The notes beneath the pieces were generated by a model. That model searched no databases. It was not told the origin of the DNA and saw only the letters and a list, made by a program, of their open reading frames with translations. DNA of 64,000 nt from contig NZ_AOMD01000025.1 of the NCBI RefSeq assembly GCF_000336915.1, positions 160,431-224,430 on the forward strand. Reading direction: 5' to 3'. This document shows positions 51,769-60,682 of this stretch, in pieces. The DNA is from Halococcus saccharolyticus DSM 5350. GTDB taxonomy: Archaea; Halobacteriota; Halobacteria; Halobacteriales; Halococcaceae. Every line of letters begins with the position of its first letter. The first letter of the stretch is position 1. The position numbers and the translations under genes are program-made.

Positions 51769-52662
51769 ATGAAGAGTACCTGCATGCGCCGTCTCCTCCC
51801 GTACGTCCTCGTCGTCTGTGTCGTCCTCGCCGGCTGTAACGGTGTTTTCGTGACTGAGAGCGACGATCAGACACCGACGCTCACGCCGGTAGCGGTCCCG
51901 ACCGACGAACCGACCCCGACGCCCGTGCCACGGCTCGCACCGGGCCTCACCGCCGATGGAGTCACGAACGCCAGTGCACTGGCAGCAGCACACCTCGATA
52001 CGTTCGAAAACACGTCGTTCACGATGCAAGAGACCGTGGTATATCGGAGTGAGGACGGCATACCGATCCGCCGGATCGAGAGCACGACCCGTGTCGGCGA
52101 CGACGGCCGCTTCCGGGTCACGAAACGCTGGAACGGATCGACAGCGCTGCAACAAGTGGGGTACTACGACGATGGCGAGCGAGTTCTCGTGACGACGACC
52201 AGGACGAACGACGCGACGACGTACCGTCGGCTGTCGTCACAGGCGGTCGCCGCCCAGCGGTCGTCGGTCTCGGATGGGGGCAGCGGACGGATCGAAACGA
52301 TGTTCGTGGCCGCCGAAACCCGCGTCGCTGGCCGGACGGAGCGCAACGGCACGACGGTCTACCACCTCGTGCCGACGGGGACACGAGGAAATTCGTCGAA
52401 CACGGCGACCATCCTCGATCGGTCCGTCAGCGTCTGTGCTCGCGTCACCGAACGGGGGCTCGTTCGCAACTACACGCTTACTCAGCGACTCAGTGGTGAT
52501 GGAGCCGACGGGGCGACGACGATCGTCGTTTCGGCGCGCTACACCGCGATCGGCGCGACCGACATCGAGCGACCCGCCTGGTACGAAAGAGCGGTCGCGG
52601 CAACCGACCCGACGGCGTCGAGGCGGAACGAGACGAGTGCGACGCCGACGACAGCCGGCTGA
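51769..52662 (+). CDS. Exported lipoprotein (DUF7537-like)
   Basis: 297 residues. A hydrophobic signal with lipobox VLAGC (Cys23) is followed by a short Thr/Pro linker and a beta-rich domain beginning GVTNASALAAAHLDTFENTSFTM. No Tat Arg pair next to the hydrophobic core is evident beyond MRRLLP, so Sec export is more probable. The pattern resembles haloarchaeal lipoproteins I remember as DUF7537, possibly carriers of lipophilic ligands (inference). An inner ATG at 51784 (MRRLLP) is a plausible alternative start. Confidence 0.75.
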   Translation: MKSTCMRRLLPYVLVVCVVLAGCNGVFVTESDDQTPTLTPVAVPTDEPTPTPVPRLAPGLTADGVTNASALAAAHLDTFENTSFTMQETVVYRSEDGIPIRRIESTTRVGDDGRFRVTKRWNGSTALQQVGYYDDGERVLVTTTRTNDATTYRRLSSQAVAAQRSSVSDGGSGRIETMFVAAETRVAGRTERNGTTVYHLVPTGTRGNSSNTATILDRSVSVCARVTERGLVRNYTLTQRLSGDGADGATTIVVSARYTAIGATDIERPAWYERAVAATDPTASRRNETSATPTTAG

Positions 52663-52710
52663 ACGAGTCCGATAGCTCCGTCGTCTGGCGTGCTCGTGAG
52701 TCTACCGTTG

Positions 52711-52989
52711 TCATTCGTCGTAGCGCTGTGAGGCGTAGCTCACGAGGATCAAGAGGACCCCCAGCCCGACTCCCATCGTTCCCATCCCGTAGATCGCGAG
52801 TCCAAGTGGGGTGGGCTGGAGTTCGATCAGGAAGAAGAGATCGACCGGGCGGAGCTCCTCGGGACCGTAGGTGCCGAGCAAAAAGCCCGTGAGGCCCGCG
52901 ATGGCGATGACGACGACGTACACGGTCAAGACCACCGATCGGCCGCGTCGTCCCGTCGATGGCGTCGTCGCCGTCGGGTTCTCCGACAT
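52711..52989 (-). CDS. Small two-helix membrane protein of the cox cluster (DUF7520-like)
   Basis: 92 residues. Two hydrophobic helices (about 20-42 and 61-84) are separated by a loop ending in PVDLFFLIELQPTP. It resembles proteins repeatedly found beside haloarchaeal cytochrome oxidase genes, which I remember as DUF7520. It is divergent from the 28-residue ORF at 53050, sharing a 60-bp promoter region. A role in oxidase assembly is inferred from context only. Confidence 0.65.
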   Translation of the reverse strand: MSENPTATTPSTGRRGRSVVLTVYVVVIAIAGLTGFLLGTYGPEELRPVDLFFLIELQPTPLGLAIYGMGTMGVGLGVLLILVSYASQRYDE

Positions 52990-53049
52990 ACCGCTACGTC
53001 GCGCCCGCCGGACAATCAGCCTTTTGTCCTCGCACGCCCCACGTGCCGT

Positions 53050-53136
53050 ATGGCCGAAAAAGAACTCCTCCTGTTGATTCTGGTCGCCATCTCGATGTCG
53101 ATGGCGGTGATGACCGTCGTGCTGGTCGTCAGTTAA
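53050..53136 (+). CDS. 28-residue single-helix membrane microprotein
   Basis: MAEKELLLLILVAISMSMAV, then MTVVLVVS and a TAA stop. A short charged head (AEKE) is followed by one continuous hydrophobic helix of about 24 residues. It lies between a DUF7520-like gene and coxA. Haem-copper oxidases of other groups have comparable tiny one-helix subunits (for example subunit IIa of ba3 oxidase), which makes a subunit or assembly factor possible. It is too short to rule out chance by itself, but the amphipathic layout and position argue for a gene. Confidence 0.55.
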   Translation: MAEKELLLLILVAISMSMAVMTVVLVVS

Positions 53137-53359
53137 TACGGCCGTCGACGCTCTGCGCTCGAACCTCCGGCCGCACGACACGGCTACCTGTTCTACTCAT
53201 TTCCCGCCGTTCGAGAAGTCTTGAAATCCGTGGATTTCCAACGGTCAGGCAATCACTGCTTGCCTTCGATTTCGCATCTCCCACCATCGCCGGACTCGCT
53301 TCGCTCGTCCGGCGTGGTTCGCGGTCGCGTTGCGACCGCTCGCTTCCGGAAAACTCGTT
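53137..53359. other. Hairpin-rich gap between the microprotein and coxA
   Basis: A series of short palindromes, including GAAATCC/GGATTTC (53222-53237), GGACT...GTCC type arms near 53285-53312, GCGGTCGC/GCGACCGC and GGCC-TTC-GGCC. They lie between convergent genes and could end both transcripts. Confidence 0.45.
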
Positions 53360-55186
53360 TCACTCGTCTTCCGTCGTTCGCAGGCCTTCGGCCTGCTCAC
53401 CGCCGTCCGTCATCGCTGTTCCTTCCTCGGGTTCTTCGCCACCGTCGGCGATGGCGGTCTCGGTACGGCGTTCGTGCCACTGCCACTCGTGGGTGAACTG
53501 GCCGCTCTCCTTCAGATTCCACGGATCGGCGTCCTCCATCGTCGGGGCCTCGTACCACGACTGGACGATGTTCCAGACCCAGATGACCTGGCCGACGAAG
53601 ATGATCAGTGCGCCGAGGCTCGCGAGCTGGTGGAAGACAGTGACGATGTTCACCGGCCCGAGGCCGAAGTCGTACGTCGCGTACCGCCGAGGCATCCCGA
53701 GATAGCCGAGGAACAACATGGCGAAGAAGGTCACGTTGGTCCCGATGGCGGTGAGCCAGAAGTGGGCTTTCGCCAGCCGCTTCTGGTACATCTTCCCGGT
53801 GAACAGCGGGAACCAGTAGTAGATCCCGGCGAAGAAAGCGAACCCGAGCAGCCCCATCACGATGTAGTGGAAGTGCCCGACCACGTAGTAGGTGTCGTGG
53901 AGGACGAGATCGACGGGGATCGAGGCGAGGAACACGCCGGTGACCCCGCCGATGATGAAGTTCGACACCGCGCCGATACAGAACAGCATCGGGGCTGTCA
54001 GTCTGACGTTGCCGCCCCACATCGTGGTGATCCAGTTGAACGTCTTGACCGCACTCGGGATCGCGATCGCGAGCGAGACCGCCATGAAGCTCGCCCGAAT
54101 CCGGGGATCGATCCCGGTCGCGAACATGTGGTGGGCCCAGACGCCGAACGAGAGCACCCCGATTGCCAGCGTCGAGTAGACGACGAACTTGAACCCGAAG
54201 AGCTTCCGTCCGCTGAACTTCGGGATCACGAGGCTCAGTATTCCCATCGGCGGTAGTGCGAGAATGTACACCTCGGGGTGGCCGAAGAACCAGAACAGGT
54301 GCTGCCAGAGGATCGGGCCCCCGCCCTCTCCGACCGCGAAGAACGTCGTCGCGAAGTTGCGGTCGAGCAGCAGCATGATGAGCGCGCTGCCGAGCAGCGG
54401 GAACGCGAACAGGATCAATCCGGACTGGGTCAGGATCGTCCAGCTGAAAATGTCGAGATTCGCCCAGTTGACGTCGGGCCCGCGCTCGGTGAAGATGGTG
54501 GCGATGAAGTTGATCGCTCCCATCGTCGCCGAGACCCCGGTGAGGTGGAGGCCGAGTAGCATGAAGTCGACCCCGACGTTCGCCTGCGTCCCGGCCCCGA
54601 CGCCGGCCGACAGCGGGGTGTACATCGTCCACGCGGTCTGTGCCGGGACGATGTCGAGGCTCGCGATCGGGGCGGTGAAGAAGCCGGCCCAGACGAGGAT
54701 CGCCCCTGGTGGAAGGAGCCAGAACGCGATGGCGTTGATCCGTGGGAACGCCATGTCGTCAGCGCCGATCAGCAGCGGAATGAAGTAGTTCCCGAACGCC
54801 GCGATCGCGGGCGTCCCGAACAGGAACAGCATCGTGATCCCGTGGCTCGTGAGCAACGAGTTGTAGAACTCAGCGCCGATGACGTCGGTGGCCGGCGCGA
54901 GGAGTTCGGCACGCATCAGCATGACCATGATACCACCGACAGAGAACGCGATGAGCGCGTACGTCCCGTACAGGATCCCGATGTCCTTGTGGTCCACAGT
55001 CGTCAACCACCGGATGATCCCCCCGGGCTTCTCCTCGTGTGCGTAGCCGGTCTCCCCACCCACGGCACCGCCACCGCCAGCCAGCGGCGTGTACGACCGC
55101 CAGTCCTCGATACGGGTGAGCCAGACCGCCACGCCCACGAGGAGCAGCCCCATCAGGACCGTCAGCGCGAGCTGGGCTTGAACCAT
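53360..55186 (-). CDS. coxA: Cytochrome c/quinol oxidase subunit I
   Basis: Catalytic subunit of the aa3-type haem-copper oxidase. 608 residues, 12 or more helices. Metal ligands are visible: TSHGITMLFLF (low-spin haem His), WFFGHPEVYILALP (CuB His and the cross-linked Tyr; the E in GHPEVYI marks the A1 type with a D channel), HHMFATG (CuB pair), and GHFHYIVMG (haem a and a3 His). The C-terminal 40 residues (QWHERRTETAIADGG and on) are hydrophilic, and the last part lies in palindromic DNA. Confidence 0.96.
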   Translation of the reverse strand: MVQAQLALTVLMGLLLVGVAVWLTRIEDWRSYTPLAGGGGAVGGETGYAHEEKPGGIIRWLTTVDHKDIGILYGTYALIAFSVGGIMVMLMRAELLAPATDVIGAEFYNSLLTSHGITMLFLFGTPAIAAFGNYFIPLLIGADDMAFPRINAIAFWLLPPGAILVWAGFFTAPIASLDIVPAQTAWTMYTPLSAGVGAGTQANVGVDFMLLGLHLTGVSATMGAINFIATIFTERGPDVNWANLDIFSWTILTQSGLILFAFPLLGSALIMLLLDRNFATTFFAVGEGGGPILWQHLFWFFGHPEVYILALPPMGILSLVIPKFSGRKLFGFKFVVYSTLAIGVLSFGVWAHHMFATGIDPRIRASFMAVSLAIAIPSAVKTFNWITTMWGGNVRLTAPMLFCIGAVSNFIIGGVTGVFLASIPVDLVLHDTYYVVGHFHYIVMGLLGFAFFAGIYYWFPLFTGKMYQKRLAKAHFWLTAIGTNVTFFAMLFLGYLGMPRRYATYDFGLGPVNIVTVFHQLASLGALIIFVGQVIWVWNIVQSWYEAPTMEDADPWNLKESGQFTHEWQWHERRTETAIADGGEEPEEGTAMTDGGEQAEGLRTTEDE

Positions 55187-55344
55187 GTCCGGATCTCGAA
55201 TCCACAGCGTAAAGAACCCTTAGATTTCGGCCAGCAGTTCGGGAAGTCGAATCGCCCGACAGGAGCCTCTTCACGGGCGAATTGGGCCGAGACAGACGAC
55301 GGGAGTGGAGACGTTTCGGTGGCCGGTCAAGACCGGCCGATCGA

Positions 55345-55737
55345 TCACTTCGAGTCGGCTTCGGTGACGGCGGGTTCGAGATCGTCGTCATCCCGATCGG
55401 CCGTCGTTTCGTCGTCGGCCCTATCGGCGGTGACGCCATCAGCGAGGTCAGCACTCGCGCCCTTCGAGCCGGATTCGGCGGTGCTGGAATCGGTGGCCGC
55501 CACTTCGGTGTCGGCCTGTTCGGCCCCGGCGATCGCCCGCCCGGAGAAGTACGTGAGGAGCGCGAGCGCGACGAAGGGAACCACCAGCAGCGCCATGCTC
55601 ACTGCCGTCAGAAAGAGGTTCTGTTCCCACGGCCTGACGACGAGAAACAGCACCACGAAAAACAGGATGATCCCCAGGGGGATGACGTTGACCGTGAGAT
55701 CGAGGAGGGTCTCGCGGTCGAAGGTACGCTCTGACAT
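55345..55737 (-). CDS. Small membrane protein of the cox cluster (DUF6684-like)
   Basis: 130 residues. Two membrane helices (about 14-33 and 39-66), then an acidic tail of about 60 residues (Asp/Ala/Thr). NVIPLGIILFFVVLFLVVRPW fits the haloarchaeal DUF6684 pattern as remembered. It lies upstream of coxA on the same strand with 158 bp between, and downstream of the DUF7541-like gene by 40 bp. An accessory role to the oxidase is inferred from location. Confidence 0.65.
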   Translation of the reverse strand: MSERTFDRETLLDLTVNVIPLGIILFFVVLFLVVRPWEQNLFLTAVSMALLVVPFVALALLTYFSGRAIAGAEQADTEVAATDSSTAESGSKGASADLADGVTADRADDETTADRDDDDLEPAVTEADSK

Positions 55738-55777
55738 TGGCCGCGGGTTCGACCAGCCCGATAAATAGGTTGTCGGT

Positions 55778-56188
55778 TCAGTACGGATCGCTCTCGACGT
55801 ACCGTCCGCCGGCCCCCACGAGTGCGGCGACCAGTCCCGCGACTGCGAGCGCCACACCACGGGTGACGATCCCGCTGGGGTTGAGCAGGGTGCTCGCGAG
55901 CGCGTCGACGGAGAGGCTGTCGAGCTGGGTGAACGCGAGGATACCGCCGAGCGCCACGAGCGCGAGCCCGAGCCCCACGAGCAGGTTCCAGGGTCGCTCG
56001 GCGTAGCCCGACTCCTGGACGATCCCCGCGACCGACCCGACGAGCAACAGGAGACCGCCAACGGCGACCGGGAAGACGTTGAACAGGAGGCCGAGCTCCG
56101 AACACACGAACCCGAGGACCACGATCAGCGGCCAGGGGCTCGACATCCGGTACTGGTCGCTGATCCCGGGCTGGTCGTCCATATCCAT
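55778..56188 (-). CDS. Membrane protein of the cox cluster (DUF7541-like)
   Basis: 136 residues with four hydrophobic helices. The short head (MDMDDQPGISDQYRMSSPWP) is followed by LIVVLGFVCSELGLLFNV and three more helices. It matches a protein type remembered as DUF7541 that accompanies haloarchaeal oxidase genes. It is divergent from coxC with about 110 bp between, so both probably share a regulatory region. An inner ATG two codons on is equally possible. Confidence 0.65.
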   Translation of the reverse strand: MDMDDQPGISDQYRMSSPWPLIVVLGFVCSELGLLFNVFPVAVGGLLLLVGSVAGIVQESGYAERPWNLLVGLGLALVALGGILAFTQLDSLSVDALASTLLNPSGIVTRGVALAVAGLVAALVGAGGRYVESDPY

Positions 56189-56298
56189 CGTTGGGTAGCG
56201 AACGTAAGAAATCCATCGAAAGCCACCGCGACCGTCGACGATCGTGGCGACCGAGGAGGTTGGGAGGGTTTTTGGTGGTCGGTCCGCAACCCGATCGC

Positions 56299-57159
56299 AT
56301 GGGAACAGCGGACGATACGGCGGAGGACCACGGCGGCCATCACCTCCCGGCGGACGAGGACTGGCCGCGCGGGTTCGGCGAGGCGAGCTGGTGGCCGTTC
56401 GTGAGCGCGGCGGGTGCGGCCGGACTGTACGTCGGCGCGGCCCTGTTCTTGCTGGGGCGTGGCGACGTGGAAATCGTGTCACCGATGGCCGGTCCGGCGG
56501 TGTTCATCGCCAGCACCGGACTCTTCCTCGGTGGCCTGTTCGGCTGGCTGTATCACGCCTTCATCGCCGACTTCTGGACGCGTGGCACCGACGAACACAG
56601 CGCGGACACCCTCCGATTCGCGATGGTCCTGTTCCTCGGGACCGAGATCGCCACCTTCGGCGCGGGGTTCATCTACTACTTCTTCATCCGAGTCGGCACG
56701 TGGGCACCCGGCGAGCTTCCGCATCTGCTAAGCTCGCTCGTTCTCGCCAACACCGCGATCCTCGTGGTCAGCAGCTTCACGTTCCACTTCGCCGAGGTCG
56801 CGCTCCGGAAGGGCAATCGTCGGCGCTTCCTCGGCCTGCTCTCCGCCACCGCGCTTCTCGGGATAGTCTTCATCGGCGGCCAGATCCTCGAATACTACAC
56901 CTTCATCGTCGAGGAGGGCTTCACGCTCACCAGCGGGATCTTCGCGAGCGCCTTCTTCGGGCTCACGGGACTTCACGGCCTCCACGTCACGCTGGGCGCA
57001 GTCTTGATCGGGATCGTGCTCGTGCGGGCGTTCGCCGGCCAGTACTCCGCCGAACGTCACACCTCCGTGAGCACGGTTTCGATGTACTGGCACTTCGTCG
57101 ACGTGGTCTGGCTCTTCCTCGTGGTGGTGCTGTACGTCGGCGCTGTGGCGAACGTCTGA
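56299..57159 (+). CDS. coxC: Cytochrome oxidase subunit III
   Basis: 286 residues, seven helices. WPRGFGEASWWPF near the N-terminus, RFAMVLFLGTEIATFGAGF (about 115-133) with the conserved Glu, TGLHGLHVTLGA (about 228-239) and SMYWHFVDVVWLFL (about 258-271) are the standard subunit III signatures. It stabilises subunit I and its proton entry. The start MGTADDTAE was chosen over a longer frame to 56191. Confidence 0.95.
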   Translation: MGTADDTAEDHGGHHLPADEDWPRGFGEASWWPFVSAAGAAGLYVGAALFLLGRGDVEIVSPMAGPAVFIASTGLFLGGLFGWLYHAFIADFWTRGTDEHSADTLRFAMVLFLGTEIATFGAGFIYYFFIRVGTWAPGELPHLLSSLVLANTAILVVSSFTFHFAEVALRKGNRRRFLGLLSATALLGIVFIGGQILEYYTFIVEEGFTLTSGIFASAFFGLTGLHGLHVTLGAVLIGIVLVRAFAGQYSAERHTSVSTVSMYWHFVDVVWLFLVVVLYVGAVANV

Positions 57160-57198
57160 GGACCGTCAGAGCGCGGTTTTGCTGACCGGAACAGTCGA

Positions 57199-60100
57199 TC
57201 AGAGCGTCTCGGCGAGTTTCTCGACCGGATGTGGCGGCTCGGAGTCCGCTCGCTCGCCGAGTTGACTCCGGCAGGACGCACCGGGCGCGACGACCCGATC
57301 GCCATCGCTTCGGCCCACCTGATCGAAGAGCACGTCGGCGATCGCCCGACTCATCGAGAGATGTTCGGCCTCGTAGCCGAACGAACCGGCCATCCCACAG
57401 CAGCCCGAATCCAGCGGATCGATGTCGTAGCCCGCTCGTCGCAGGACGCCGACAGCGTGGTGGTCCTTCTTCGTGGCTTTCTGGTGGCAGTGACCGTGAT
57501 ACGTGAGTGATTCGTCGGGGGTGGCAGCGTCGAGCGCCTCGTCGAGACGGAGCCGATCGACGTACTCCATCACGCCGTAGGTGCTTCTGGCAACGACTTC
57601 GACATCGCTTTTCGTCGATCCACCGTCCGTTGCCGGCTGCTCGCCGCCCTCACCGGCCGGGACGGTGCCTGTCGGAACGCTCTCATCATCGCCTCCGAGC
57701 AAGTCCGGGTAGTCGGACTGGAACATCACCGCGTCGGAGGGTTCGACGACCACGACGTCCCACCCCCGCCGAGTCAGCGGCGCGAGCGCGGCGACGTTCT
57801 GCTCGGCGGCCGCACGTGCCTTGTCGAGAAACCCCTTCGAGAACGCGGGCCGACCGCTGTCGGCGACGCCGAGCGGCAGCCGGATGTGGACACCGGCGGC
57901 TTCGAGCACCCTGACGGCGGCTTTCCCGGCTTCCGGATGGTTGTAGTTGGTGTAGGTGTCCGGAAACAGCAGAACCTGTCGTTCGGCGTCGCTGGCCGGC
58001 ACCCACGCGCCGCCGCGTGCTTCGAACCAGTCCTCGAAAGACTCGTCGTGAAAGGTCGGCAGACTGCGCTCGGCGGCGATCCCGACGGTCTTTTCCAGTA
58101 CGGTGCGTGCGCCCGAGATTTCGGACGCCCAGTTCGAGAGCGGCGCGAGGCGACTCCCGAGCGCCGAGAGCCGATCGATGTTCGCAAAAACACGGTCGCG
58201 AAGGCTCACCCCGTGGCGCTGGTGGTGTTCGTGAGTGACTTCGGCTTTCATCTTGGCCATGTCGACTTCGCTCGGGCAGTCGTTCACACAGCCCTTGCAG
58301 CCGATACAGAGGTCCATCACCTCGTTCATGAACTCGACGTCGAACGCCTCGTCTTCAGCGAGATCGCCGCTCATCGCCTGCCGGAGCAGGTTCGCCCGGC
58401 CGCGCGTACTCAGAATTTCCTCCTCTGCGGCGCGATAGGTCGGACACATCGTGCCACCGGTGGTCGACTGGTGACCACGACAGCCGCCGCAGCCGTGACA
58501 AAGCTCGGCCATCCCCTCGAAGCCGTTCTCGTTGTCCCACTGGAGTACGGGATCGAACCCGGCGTCGAACTCGTAGTCGGGGTCGAACCGGAGGTTTGCG
58601 GCCAGATCAGGTGCGTCCGCACACTCCTCCCCAGTGTCGCCCGCCGCCTCATCGAGGAAGCCACAGACCTGGCCCGGGTTCAGCAGCCAATCGGGATCGA
58701 ACGCACGCTTGAGGTCGCGAAACACCTCCCAGAGATGGTCGCCGTAGAGTTTCCGGTTCCACTGGGTGCGGGCCCGGCCGTCGCCGTGTTCACCCGAGAC
58801 CGATCCATCAAGATCGACCACGAGATCGGTAACGGCGTCGGCGATGCGCTCCATCGTCTCGACGCCGTCGACGGTTTTGGTGTCGATCAGCGGCCGAACG
58901 TGGAGCACACCGGGACCGGCGTGGGCGTAGAAACTCGCGAACGTGTCGTTGTCGTCGAGGATCTCCTGAAAACCGGCGACGTACTCCGGAAGGCGATCGG
59001 CCGGGACGGCACAGTCCTCGATGAACGAGATGTGCTTCGCGTCGGAGGTCCGTGAGAGCAGGATCGGGAGCCCTGATTTCCGGAGCTTCCAGAACCGTGC
59101 GCGAGTGTCGGCATCGTGGGCCTCCATCGCCCCCCGGGCGTAGCGTGGCTCGTCAGTTCGTTCGGCCGCGCCATCGCTCGGCTCGGTATCCGGATCACCG
59201 TCGGGCACTCTGTCGGCGATCAGGTCGGCGACCTGTTGTCTCCCGTCGCTGTTGGAATCGGCGTAGAACTCCACGAGGAGCACCGAATCGGTCTCGTCGG
59301 GTAGCATCCCGACGACGTCGGCGAACTCGCTGGTGTCACGCGCGAGATCGAGCAGCACGTCGTCCATCACCTCGACGGCGGCCGGATCGTGTTCGAGAAT
59401 GGCGGTGACGTCTGCCATCGCGTCGCCGAGCGAGTCGTAAGTCAGCAGCGCGACGGCCTTCGTCTCGGGGATCGGTTCGAGCGAAACGGTGGCCTCGGTG
59501 ACGATCGCGAGAGTCCCCTCGCTGCCACAGAGCAGCCGGGCGAGGTTGACGCTACCCGACTCGCTCGCGGTTCCACCGTCTTCTCGCGGGCCCTGCCCGC
59601 TCGAACGGTCCGCGGAACTCCGTTCCGCGCTACTCGCACGTTCCGAGACGTGCTGCGTCTCGCGCGCGTCTTCGACCAGCCGATCGAGATCGTATCCCGA
59701 AACGTTTCGTTTCAGATCGGGGTAGGCGTTCTCGATCGTGTCCGTCTCTTCGTCAAGGATCCGGGCGACAGCGGCGTGAATCCGAGCTTCGAGGTCCCCT
59801 GCTGGATCGGCGCGGTCGCGGAGGTCCTCGATCGTGCACTCGCCGAACTCGGTTACGGTGCCGTCGGCGAGGACGACCTCGCACGATTCGACGTAAGCGT
59901 CGGTCTTGCCGTACACGAGCGAGTGTGCGCCCGTCGAATTGTTGCCGATCGCGCCACCGAGTGCGCTCTTGTCGCCCCACGCCGGGTCGGGTGCAAACTT
60001 CAGGCCGTGGGGTTCGAGCGCTTCGTCGATGTCGCCGAGATAGCACCCCGGCTGGGCGCGTGCGGTCCGCGCGTCGGGATCGATATCGACGAGCGAATCC

Positions 60101-60450
60101 ATGTAGCGAGTGAAATCGAGGACGACGGCCTCGTTGACGGCCTGCCCCGCGAGACTGGTTCCGCCGCCGCGCGGAAGCACCGGGATCGACCGCTTGGCAC
60201 AGTAGTCCATTACCCTTGCCACGTCGGCAGTCGAGCGGGGAAAGACGACGCCGATGGGCGTCACTTCGTAGGCACTCGCGTCGGTGGCGTAGAGCTGCCT
60301 GGTGTAGGTATCGAAGCGTGCGTCGCCCTCGATGCGTGACTGGAGATCGTCGAGGAGCTCCGGTCGCGCCACCGCCGTGCTTTGGTGGTCGTAGTTCGCG
60401 TCGTGTGCTGGCCGGTCGGCCGTCGGCGATCGGTGCGAATCGCCACTCAT
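57199..60450 (-). CDS. FAD/Fe-S 2-hydroxyacid dehydrogenase (D-lactate type), three-part fusion
   Basis: 1083 residues. Order: FAD-binding type 4 domain (PRGGGTSLAGQAVN about 97-110, GGAIGNNSTGAHS about 170), FAD-oxidase C domain (to about 600, ending before FDPDWLLNPGQVC), two 4Fe-4S clusters (CHGCGGC about 650 and CIGCKGCVNDCP about 720), and a CCG domain pair, the last with HGHCHQKAT and DSGCCGMAGSFG (about 1020-1045). Such fusions oxidise D-lactate, glycolate or similar acids and pass electrons to quinone. It lies between coxC and coxB, so electrons could be routed to the oxidase through the quinone pool. Substrate is inferred. Confidence 0.85.
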   Translation of the reverse strand: MSGDSHRSPTADRPAHDANYDHQSTAVARPELLDDLQSRIEGDARFDTYTRQLYATDASAYEVTPIGVVFPRSTADVARVMDYCAKRSIPVLPRGGGTSLAGQAVNEAVVLDFTRYMDSLVDIDPDARTARAQPGCYLGDIDEALEPHGLKFAPDPAWGDKSALGGAIGNNSTGAHSLVYGKTDAYVESCEVVLADGTVTEFGECTIEDLRDRADPAGDLEARIHAAVARILDEETDTIENAYPDLKRNVSGYDLDRLVEDARETQHVSERASSAERSSADRSSGQGPREDGGTASESGSVNLARLLCGSEGTLAIVTEATVSLEPIPETKAVALLTYDSLGDAMADVTAILEHDPAAVEVMDDVLLDLARDTSEFADVVGMLPDETDSVLLVEFYADSNSDGRQQVADLIADRVPDGDPDTEPSDGAAERTDEPRYARGAMEAHDADTRARFWKLRKSGLPILLSRTSDAKHISFIEDCAVPADRLPEYVAGFQEILDDNDTFASFYAHAGPGVLHVRPLIDTKTVDGVETMERIADAVTDLVVDLDGSVSGEHGDGRARTQWNRKLYGDHLWEVFRDLKRAFDPDWLLNPGQVCGFLDEAAGDTGEECADAPDLAANLRFDPDYEFDAGFDPVLQWDNENGFEGMAELCHGCGGCRGHQSTTGGTMCPTYRAAEEEILSTRGRANLLRQAMSGDLAEDEAFDVEFMNEVMDLCIGCKGCVNDCPSEVDMAKMKAEVTHEHHQRHGVSLRDRVFANIDRLSALGSRLAPLSNWASEISGARTVLEKTVGIAAERSLPTFHDESFEDWFEARGGAWVPASDAERQVLLFPDTYTNYNHPEAGKAAVRVLEAAGVHIRLPLGVADSGRPAFSKGFLDKARAAAEQNVAALAPLTRRGWDVVVVEPSDAVMFQSDYPDLLGGDDESVPTGTVPAGEGGEQPATDGGSTKSDVEVVARSTYGVMEYVDRLRLDEALDAATPDESLTYHGHCHQKATKKDHHAVGVLRRAGYDIDPLDSGCCGMAGSFGYEAEHLSMSRAIADVLFDQVGRSDGDRVVAPGASCRSQLGERADSEPPHPVEKLAETL

Positions 60451-60682
60451 CGGCGGACGATCCTCCAGCGTTCGGTCCCGGCAAGAGAGATCGAATCACG
60501 GGGACGCCTCCCGAGTTCTGGCTCGATTGTCCGCGGTCGAGTCGCTCGTTGCGTGACCGGCACGACCGAGCGGACTGGACGAATGCGTTGCACGGTTACA
60601 GCAAGCGAGAGCGCAAGAATGATTCTTTGGTCGAGCAGCCGTGACGTCGGTCGGGGGCGGTGTTCGTCGTGTCGAAAAGCAG

